The notes under the pieces: generated by a model
Seen by the model: the letters and a program-made list of their open reading frames with translations, nothing else
Databases searched by the model: none
Told to the model about the DNA's origin: nothing
Origin: CAZGAH01 sp964523295
Lineage (GTDB): Bacteria > Desulfobacterota > Desulfovibrionia > Desulfovibrionales > Desulfovibrionaceae
Length of the DNA: 26,999 nt
Direction: 5' to 3'
Assembly (NCBI GenBank): GCA_964523295.1
Contig: CAZGAH010000058.1
Coordinates: forward strand, 1 to 26,999
Translations under genes and position numbers: made by a program
Shown: positions 1-4,836 of the stretch, piece after piece
Layout: every line of letters begins with the position of its first letter
How positions within the stretch are numbered: position 1 is the first letter of the stretch

Positions 1-174
1 TACCTGGAGTCGCTTAAACGCATCGTGGAACTGGCCCTGTCGCGGATGGGCCAGACTGGCCCGCTCCCGGAGAATGTTTGCCGCACACTGATGGAGACGA
101 TCCTCGGCGAAGCCTTGGATTTTTTTGGCTTTAAACCGCTAATTTGTCAAAGAACACAGGCTGTTGCTGCGTAG
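1..174 (+). CDS. 3' end of an unidentified gene (partial)
   Basis: Frame 1 is open from the first base to a TAG at 172-174 and gives the last 57 residues of a protein. The visible part is mainly helical (an ELALSRMG stretch, then LMETILGEALDFFGF) and ends QRTQAVAA. I recognise no family. It belongs to the host chromosome beyond the left end of the integrated element. The last 10-12 residues look less protein-like than the rest, so the natural C-terminus may have been altered. Confidence 0.5.
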   Translation, partial: YLESLKRIVELALSRMGQTGPLPENVCRTLMETILGEALDFFGFKPLICQRTQAVAA

Positions 175-264
175 CTGGGATGTCCGAAAGTCGAGTCATT
201 AAGTCAAATTGGCGGTGCCAACTGCGGCTGACGCCACAACCGTACCCGAAACCATAATCAAGCG

Positions 265-290
265 GGCCTCCTGGATACGTCCAGGAGGCC
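265..290. terminator. Perfect 11-bp hairpin with TACG loop
   Basis: The arms GGCCTCCTGGA and TCCAGGAGGCC flank a TACG tetraloop. This is a very stable stem about 90 bp after the stop of the partial gene. Neither strand has a clear T-run after the stem, so it may be a weak or bidirectional terminator, or another kind of structure. Apart from this hairpin and the repeat starting at 394, I see no gene between 175 and 443. Confidence 0.45.
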
Positions 291-393
291 TTCGCAAATT
301 GTGTGCCTAGCATTGTTTATGCCGAGATTCGGGGGTGGCAAAAGCGGATGGCGCGCTACACTATCCTGGGTACTGGCTGGGTATTGGAAGGGG

Positions 394-491
394 GGCAAGG
401 AAAAAGGGGCTACCAGCTTTCGCCCGTAACCCCTTGATTTCGCTGGCTCCTCGGGAGAGACTCGAACTCCCAACCTAGTGGTTAACAGCCA
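394..491. repeat. attL-like repeat: tRNA-Asn 3' fragment plus displaced terminator
   Basis: This 98-bp block matches 9839-9936. Bases 443-491 are identical to the tRNA-Asn sequence from the anticodon loop to the CCA end; after 491 the match stops and the tRNA 5' half is missing. Bases 400-435 hold the tRNA terminator hairpin (AAGGGGCTAC pairing with GTAACCCCTT). This is the original downstream flank, cut off from its tRNA by the insertion. Confidence 0.88.
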
Positions 492-498
492 ATTTTAG

Positions 499-535
499 GG
501 GCTTTCACAGCTTTTCACAGAAAGTCACAAAGCCC
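499..535. promoter_or_regulatory. Tandem TTTCACAG-type repeats inside an inverted repeat
   Basis: CTTTCACAG (502-510), CTTTTCACAG (511-520) and the weaker AAGTCACAA (522-530) lie in tandem at a spacing of about 10 bp, one helical turn. They are enclosed by GGGCTTT (499-505) and AAAGCCC (529-535). Another TTCACAGAG lies near 569-577. Their position between the att core and the integrase promoter suggests excisionase or integrase accessory binding sites; this is inferred from position only. Confidence 0.4.
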
Positions 536-563
536 TTGACATTCGGACGGTTAAGCCTTATTT
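536..563 (+). promoter_or_regulatory. Candidate integrase promoter
   Basis: A consensus -35 TTGACA (536-541) is followed after 16 bp by TTATTT (558-563). It points toward the integrase gene and would start transcription about 130 bp upstream of its ATG. The arm-type repeats at 611-687 would lie in the leader, which would allow the integrase to repress itself. Confidence 0.4.
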
Positions 564-610
564 CCCCTTCACAGAGTATCACTGAATTTCACCCCCTTTC
601 AGTAAAAAAA

Positions 611-687
611 GCGGGACCAGAGCGGGACCAGAAATTGCTGAAAACAGAACAGAAAACGGACTAGAACGGGACCAGAGCGGGACCAGA
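611..687. repeat. Integrase arm-type repeats, left (two tandem pairs)
   Basis: The 11-mer GCGGGACCAGA is present in tandem at 611-621 and 622-632, then again at 666-676 (first base A) and 677-687. The two pairs start 55 bp apart, which is five times 11, so all four copies share one helical phase. The same tandem pair occurs inside the right end at 9812-9833. Directly repeated oligomers inside both att sites are what arm-binding tyrosine integrases recognise. Confidence 0.6.
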
Positions 688-700
688 ACGAGGCGACCAC

Positions 701-1942
701 ATGAGCAAGCGAACCTGGATCAAGTGCAAGACGCCCGGTGTTCGGTATCGGGAGCATGAAGAGCGGAAGCACGGTATTCGACCTGACCGCTATTTCAGCA
801 TCCGCTACAAGCTGAACGGCAAGGACAAGGAAGAGGGCTTAGGCTGGTCAAGCCAGGGATGGACGGAAGCCAGGGCGGCAGAGCACATTGCCGAACTGAA
901 GAAGGCGCAGCGCACGGGCGAAGGCGCAAAGACCCTTGCCGAGAAGCGCGAGCAGGCCAACGAGCAGCGCAACGCCGATGCCAGGGCCAAGGCGCTTGAA
1001 GCGGCAGAGAACGTATCCTTCGGGGCGGTTTTCACCGATACGTATATGCCGGCACAACGCCTGAACAAGTCCCGCTCTTCGTGCGACAAGGAAGCCGGTT
1101 TCTTCCGCAACTGGATAGGTCCGGCCTTCGGCAACAAGCCGCTCAGGAAGATTGCTGCCTTCGACCTGGAGCGGCTGAAGAAGTCCATGATGGACGCGGG
1201 CAAGTCGCCCAAAACCATACACTACGTTCTCGGCACCGTGCGACAGGTCTTCAACTTCGCCCAACGCAACGCGCTTTTCGAGGGAACAAACCCGGTCAAG
1301 CTGGTGAAGAAGCCCACAGCGGACAACCGCCGGATGCGCTTCCTGAGCAAAGACGAAGCGGACAGGCTTCTTGACGCCCTGGCCGGCCACAGTCGCGACC
1401 TGTATGATATGGCCTTGCTGTCGCTCCATACCGGGATGCGTGCCGGTGAAATCTTCGCCTTGACCTGGGGCAACGTGGACCTGGGGCGGAAAGTGCTTGT
1501 GCTCTTCGACACGAAGAACGGCAAGACGCGCCACGCCATGTTAACCGATGATGCCACGGCAATGCTTTCGGAACGAAGCGGGCGACGCGCTGTATCAGGC
1601 CCGGACGCGTTGGTCTTTCCATCCCGCAAGGGTACACGCATCGTCGAGGTGTCCAACGTCTTTCAGAAGGTGGCGGACTCCATCGGCCTGAATAACGGCG
1701 TGACCGACCGACGCCAGAAGGTCGTGTTCCATACGTTGAGACACAGTTACGCGAGCTGGCTTGTCGAGCGTGGTGTTGACCTGTACACGGTGAAAGAACT
1801 GATGGGGCACAAGACGCTGAACATGACCGAACGCTACAGCCATCTTTCCCCGGACACGCTGCGCCGTGCCGGGCGCGAACTCGAAGCCGGCATGAAGGCC
1901 AACACGGGCAAGGTTGTGGGCATCGCCACGGGCAGGCGGTAG
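701..1942 (+). CDS. int: Tyrosine site-specific integrase
   Basis: This 413-residue protein catalyses integration and excision by recombining att sites. The residues of the tyrosine recombinase site are visible: Arg247 in HTGMRAGEI, His344 and Arg347 in HTLRHSYASW, His370 in LMGHKTL and the nucleophile Tyr379 in ERYSHLSP. The N-terminal ~80 residues hold a basic arm-binding-like segment, followed by a core-binding SAM-like domain (about 105-200). Length is normal for phage or island integrases. The ATG follows GAGGCGACCAC, a modest ribosome site. The gene lies beside the left att repeat and reads into the element. Arm-type repeats just upstream suggest autoregulation. Confidence 0.96.
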   Translation: MSKRTWIKCKTPGVRYREHEERKHGIRPDRYFSIRYKLNGKDKEEGLGWSSQGWTEARAAEHIAELKKAQRTGEGAKTLAEKREQANEQRNADARAKALEAAENVSFGAVFTDTYMPAQRLNKSRSSCDKEAGFFRNWIGPAFGNKPLRKIAAFDLERLKKSMMDAGKSPKTIHYVLGTVRQVFNFAQRNALFEGTNPVKLVKKPTADNRRMRFLSKDEADRLLDALAGHSRDLYDMALLSLHTGMRAGEIFALTWGNVDLGRKVLVLFDTKNGKTRHAMLTDDATAMLSERSGRRAVSGPDALVFPSRKGTRIVEVSNVFQKVADSIGLNNGVTDRRQKVVFHTLRHSYASWLVERGVDLYTVKELMGHKTLNMTERYSHLSPDTLRRAGRELEAGMKANTGKVVGIATGRR

Positions 1943-1956
1943 CAAGGTGGGATGAA

Positions 1957-2169
1957 ATGGAATACTTGATTGTTCTCGAACCGACCGAAACCGGCTACTC
2001 CGCATACTCGCCAGACTTGCCCGGATGCATCGCCACGGGCGGAACGCGAGAAGAGACAGAACGGAACATGAGCGAGGCCATTGCCTTCCACCTGGACGGA
2101 ATGAAAGAGGACGGCTTGACCTGCCCCGTGCCGAGGGCGTTGTCGGCTTTCGTCGAGGTTGCCGCATAG
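1957..2169 (+). CDS. HicB-like antitoxin domain protein (orphan)
   Basis: This 70-residue protein has the partial RNase-H-like HicB fold signature: MEYLIVLEPTETGYSAYSPD, then LPGCIATGGTREE and a helix ending in a conserved FHLDGM. In the family such proteins neutralise HicA mRNA interferases. No HicA-like gene (a 60-80 residue double-stranded-RNA-binding-like protein) is adjacent on either side, and the protein lacks the C-terminal HTH or ribbon-helix-helix found in many HicB proteins. It starts 15 bp after the integrase stop, with AAGGTGG as ribosome site, so it is probably cotranscribed with the integrase. It may be a solitary HicB regulator or the remnant of a toxin-antitoxin pair. Confidence 0.75.
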   Translation: MEYLIVLEPTETGYSAYSPDLPGCIATGGTREETERNMSEAIAFHLDGMKEDGLTCPVPRALSAFVEVAA

Positions 2170-2208
2170 CTTTCCGCTTTCATCTGTCCAGCAATAAGGA
2201 GATCGGAC

Positions 2209-2460
2209 ATGGAAAAAGCGCATCACTTGGAACAGATGCCGTTTTTTATCGACTACCAGGACAACGGCAAGGCGACCATTGACGTTGCCGCCTTTGAAAA
2301 ATGGGCGGAATACGCGCTTGAGGAGCCGAACGCCGAGACTCTGGCAGCGATGGAAGAGGCGCGTAGTGGCCATGCCACGCCGACCAGCCTTGAGCAATTG
2401 GCAAACGGCTGGGAGACCGCGAAGCGGAGCCTTGACTTTGTACGCCAATGGCATACATAA
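2209..2460 (+). CDS. Small RelB-like protein (putative antitoxin component)
   Basis: This is an 83-residue acidic protein with a strong ribosome site (AAGGAG about 10 bp before the ATG). The segment NAETLAAMEEARSGHA resembles the C-terminal toxin-binding helix of RelB/DinJ antitoxins. The N-terminal half (FFIDYQDNGKATIDVAAFEKWAEYAL) is not a ribbon-helix-helix I recognise. The gene lies 9 bp before a RelE-type toxin gene, which is itself followed by an XRE antitoxin gene. It may be a third member of the toxin-antitoxin cassette or the truncated partner of a former RelBE pair. The RelB assignment rests on a short motif only. Confidence 0.6.
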   Translation: MEKAHHLEQMPFFIDYQDNGKATIDVAAFEKWAEYALEEPNAETLAAMEEARSGHATPTSLEQLANGWETAKRSLDFVRQWHT

Positions 2461-2469
2461 GGAATAGCC

Positions 2470-2817
2470 ATGCTGCTGACCGTGATCGAGACGCCTACCT
2501 TTCTGAAGGACGTGAAGCGTAGCGGGCTGGTAGAAAAGGAGCACCGGGCGCTGATAAACTTCCTGGCGGAAAATCCCAAGGCCGGCGTTGTCATGGAAGG
2601 AACCGGCGGCGTTCGGAAACTGCGCTTTGCTCTGCCAGGAAGGGGCAAAAGCGGCGGCGTGCGCGTGGTCTACTACTATCATGATGCGGACATCCCGCTT
2701 TTTGCCCTGGCCCTGTTCGCCAAGAACGAGCGGGCCAATCTGAGCAAAGCGGAGCGCAACGAGTTGCGTGATACCATGCCCGCGATCGTCAAGGCCTATC
2801 GGGAGCGAAAGCCATGA
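2470..2817 (+). CDS. RelE/HigB-family toxin
   Basis: This 115-residue protein is typical of the RelE-like (HigB/ParE superfamily) toxins paired with NadS/HigA antitoxins. Visible family features are the N-terminal ETPTFLKDV strand-helix start, GVRKLRFALPGRGKSGG, the hydrophobic strands VRVVYYYH and IPLFALALFAKNE, and the basic C-terminal helix. Such toxins cleave mRNA, often on the ribosome. The lysine and arginine residues of the central loop (RKLRF, RGKSGG) fit RNA contact. Its last codons overlap the downstream antitoxin ATG by 4 bp (ATGA), which indicates translational coupling. Confidence 0.85.
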   Translation: MLLTVIETPTFLKDVKRSGLVEKEHRALINFLAENPKAGVVMEGTGGVRKLRFALPGRGKSGGVRVVYYYHDADIPLFALALFAKNERANLSKAERNELRDTMPAIVKAYRERKP

Positions 2818-3107
2818 AAAAAGAAAGCCGTATCCTGACCGGAGCACGCGAGGCGCTTGCCATCGCCAGGGATGAAATGCCGGTCGAAAGTTATGCCGTC
2901 CATGTTCCTGAAGCCGTGGACGTGAAGAGCATTCGTGCCAAGCTGAAAATGACACAAGCGCAGTTCGCGCAAGCCTTTGGGCTGAAACTGGCGACGCTGC
3001 GCCAGTGGGAACGCGGTGGCCGGACACCTGAAGGACCAGCACGGGCATACCTGCGCGTGATCGACCATGCGCCGGACGTGGTCCGCACGGCGTTGCAGCC
3101 CGCATAG
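2814..3107 (+). CDS. XRE-family antitoxin, NadS/HigA type
   Basis: This 97-residue DNA-binding antitoxin has a helix-turn-helix at about residues 40-75 (KSIRAKLKMTQAQFAQAFGL, then KLATLRQWERGGRTPEGPA), followed by a short helix, LRVIDHAPDVV. The N-terminal ~35 residues (SRILTGAREALAIARDEMP) probably bind the toxin. It is the second gene of the toxin-antitoxin pair and overlaps the toxin stop by 4 bp. Proteins of this type usually repress their own operon. No clear operator palindrome is visible upstream of 2209 or 2470, so the regulatory site is not assigned. Confidence 0.85.
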   Translation: MKKESRILTGAREALAIARDEMPVESYAVHVPEAVDVKSIRAKLKMTQAQFAQAFGLKLATLRQWERGGRTPEGPARAYLRVIDHAPDVVRTALQPA

Positions 3108-3120
3108 CTGGCCAGAAATT

Positions 3121-3191
3121 TCCCCCTGCCAACGCTCAGGCCTCATGAACCTGAGTGCCCCGGTTTTCCTGCACCGGGCACGGCAGGGGGA
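3121..3191. other. Predicted three-way-junction structure before the 3230 gene
   Basis: Three nested inverted repeats fit one fold. P1 pairs TCCCCCTGCC (3121-3130) with GGCAGGGGGA (3182-3191). P2 pairs CTCAGG (3135-3140) with CCTGAG (3150-3155). P3 pairs TGCCCCGGT (3156-3164) with ACCGGGCA (3173-3180), with one bulged C. No T-run follows P1, so it is not an ordinary terminator. It lies between the XRE antitoxin stop and the ribosome site of the next gene and could be a structured leader, a processing element or a DNA cruciform. Confidence 0.5.
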
Positions 3192-3229
3192 TTCTTCCAA
3201 TGCAGGACGCTCTACAGGAGGAGCAACCA

Positions 3230-4390
3230 ATGCTCGAATCTTTCCGCCAACGCTGGGCTGAATTGCGGGCTCAGCTCGACGCAATCCAAGCTTCACCCGC
3301 AACAGACGCGCAAGCGTCGGCCCTGTCTCGCGTGCTCGGCGGAGTACTTGCGCTGCAAGAGGAGGTCGATACCAAACTGGATGAGCGGCAACGGGCAAAA
3401 GCTCCAACGCAATTGGATATCGATTCAAAAGAGCGGGCCGTTGCCGACCTCTCGCGGCTGACTGGCGACATCTGGTCGCGCCTGACGCAGGGGGCGACCA
3501 CGGGCAGCGTTGAGCCTTTTCGCCAACGCTGGAACGCGATCAGACCATTGCTTGAAGAGCTTGAAAAAATCCCCGAATTCACCGCTGACGACGCCCAAGA
3601 CTTTGAAGAGACAATGGGCGAGCTGTCCACGCTGCAAGACGACATCGACGCGGCTATTGAAAAGCGCAAACAGGACGTAACGCCTACGCAGGCCGAACGC
3701 GACGCGCAGTATAATGACGTTGCTGCGTTGTCACGGTTGAAGCGCACTATTATAGCCTGGATTGAGCAGGAATATCCCTCTTCACCTGCCGGCATGTCCG
3801 ATGCGGACAAGGCACTGTTGCAGCGCGTCAATGAGGTTAAAAGCATTTCACCTCAAGACGTGAAGTCACTCGCCAATCAAGTTGCCGCGATACACACAAG
3901 GCCGGAAAGCGATGCTGAAAGGGCTGTGTTCTGGGCCTTGATGCAGATTCATGATGAAGTGATTGACGCGAACACAGCGGTTTATGAGCGGCTGAATCCC
4001 CAAACTACGGCGGATATGGACGCCAAGAGCGAGCGATTGCAGCAATACGCCAGTGCCCGGCAGTATGTTGCGTCGGTTATGGCGGCTTACAACAATGTGG
4101 CCGGCGTCGCGCAGGATGAGCAGGCCGACGCCAGTGCCCCGGAACGCGTGGCTGACTTCGAGGGCTGGACGGCGGCGAAGATCGGGCAGATTTTGGAAAC
4201 TGCGCCGGCCCTGTCTGCCGTCCAAACGCGAGCGTTGCGGGCTGCGATACTCCGTATTAACGGGATGACCAACTTGGAAATTTTCGCCAAGCTCAACGGA
4301 ACACCTGCGTTTAAGGCGGACCCGAAACGGCAAGTACGGGCTTGGCTGGATACTGCCCGCGCACTCCTCAAGGATTACCCACGCCCCTAG
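3230..4390 (+). CDS. Unknown helical protein built of ~92-residue internal repeats
   Basis: This 386-residue acidic, helix-rich cytoplasmic protein has no signal peptide and belongs to no family I recognise. I chose the ATG at 3230 because AGGAGG lies about 10 bases upstream; an in-frame ATG at 3155 has no such site. Residues 5-84 (FRQRW...LDAIQ...DAQ...LQEEVD...PTQ...VADLSRL) recur at 97-180 (FRQRW...LEEL...DDAQ...LQDDID...PTQ...VAALSRLK). A more diverged copy lies at about 195-300 (LLQRV...SDAERAVF...HDEVIDANTAVYERL). The C-terminal ~80 residues (EGWTAAKIGQIL to the end) form a separate unit. The frame stays open through the whole gene, with a typical GC-rich third-position pattern. Confidence 0.8.
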   Translation: MLESFRQRWAELRAQLDAIQASPATDAQASALSRVLGGVLALQEEVDTKLDERQRAKAPTQLDIDSKERAVADLSRLTGDIWSRLTQGATTGSVEPFRQRWNAIRPLLEELEKIPEFTADDAQDFEETMGELSTLQDDIDAAIEKRKQDVTPTQAERDAQYNDVAALSRLKRTIIAWIEQEYPSSPAGMSDADKALLQRVNEVKSISPQDVKSLANQVAAIHTRPESDAERAVFWALMQIHDEVIDANTAVYERLNPQTTADMDAKSERLQQYASARQYVASVMAAYNNVAGVAQDEQADASAPERVADFEGWTAAKIGQILETAPALSAVQTRALRAAILRINGMTNLEIFAKLNGTPAFKADPKRQVRAWLDTARALLKDYPRP

Positions 4391-4396
4391 TATAGT

Positions 4397-4441
4397 ATCC
4401 GCCCCCTGTCCGGGGCGGATCAAAAAAAGTCCGCCCCGGAC
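4397..4441. repeat. CCGCCCC inverted-repeat cluster
   Basis: ATCCGCCCC (4397-4405) and GGGGCGGAT (4412-4420) form a perfect 9-bp stem. A second element, GTCCG-CCC-CGGAC (4429-4441), follows an A-run. With the palindrome at 4526-4543 there are five CCGCC(CC) half-sites upstream of the replication genes. They may be binding sites for the replication protein or a regulator; the first hairpin could also act as a terminator for opposing transcripts. Confidence 0.5.
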
Positions 4442-4482
4442 AATTTCCCTTCTGCCGTAAAACCCAATCATTCCAATGAAAT

Positions 4483-4510
4483 AGGCGAAAGAAAAACTTT
4501 CGCCTGTTTT
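4483..4510 (+). terminator. Intrinsic terminator after the repeat protein gene
   Basis: AGGCGAAAG (4483-4491) and CTTTCGCCT (4497-4505) form a perfect 9-bp stem around AAAAA, followed by GTTTT. It separates the 3230-4390 gene from the replication operon. Confidence 0.75.
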
Positions 4511-4525
4511 CAATTGTCCGCTTGC

Positions 4526-4543
4526 GATCCGCCGGGGCGGATC
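4526..4543. promoter_or_regulatory. Operator-like palindrome GATCCGCC-GG-GGCGGATC
   Basis: Two 8-bp arms form a near-perfect palindrome 48 bp upstream of the 4591 start codon. It shares its half-site with the repeats at 4397-4441 and with the ATCCGCC repeats after the helicase gene. A likely use is a binding site for the small DNA-binding-like protein or the replicase, controlling this operon. Confidence 0.5.
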
Positions 4544-4590
4544 ATGCAGAATCTTCCCATAACGCAATTCAAACCTTGGGAGGATTCAGT

Positions 4591-4836
4591 ATGGACGCAA
4601 CGAGCAGCATCATTGAAACATTGAAGGCGTCATTGCCGGCGGTCGTGACGCGTGACGAAGCGCACAAGGCAACAGGTGGGTTGGTGAACAAGAGATCACT
4701 GGCCAACATGGATAGCTTAGGTGTTGGCCCTGGCGGACGCGTGAAGTTTGGGCACAAGACCGGGTATGAGAAGACGGCATTCTTGCAATGGTTGGAGACT
4801 CGTTTGCAAGATGCTGACAAGGTGGAGGTGGCGTAA
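4591..4836 (+). CDS. Small helix-turn-helix-like protein upstream of the replicase
   Basis: This 81-residue protein has a putative winged helix-turn-helix of the excisionase/AlpA type: VVTRDEAHKATGGLV, then KRSLANMDSLGVGPGGRVKFG and a YEKTAFLQWLETRL helix. The layout (helix, recognition helix, GPGGRV wing, then a helix like those ending in WLESR) is common in small island-encoded proteins that precede primases. The ATG at 4591 follows GGGAGG at good spacing; an in-frame ATG at 4522 would run through the palindrome and is less likely. Its stop overlaps the primase start (TAATG). It could be an excisionase or replication regulator; function is inferred from context. Confidence 0.75.
   Translation: MDATSSIIETLKASLPAVVTRDEAHKATGGLVNKRSLANMDSLGVGPGGRVKFGHKTGYEKTAFLQWLETRLQDADKVEVA

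Noticed and set aside
131..473. Two short minus-strand reading frames left of the element
   Set aside because: They run over the hairpin at 265-290, the tRNA terminator copy and the tRNA fragment; composition and content are not protein-like.
611..687. CRISPR array
   Set aside because: The repeats are only 11 bp, in tandem without spacers, and the same pair occurs at the other end of the element; arm-type sites explain them better.
1834..3132. A 432-residue minus-strand frame opposite the toxin-antitoxin genes
   Set aside because: It is the antisense image of several well-supported plus-strand genes with good ribosome sites and recognisable domains.
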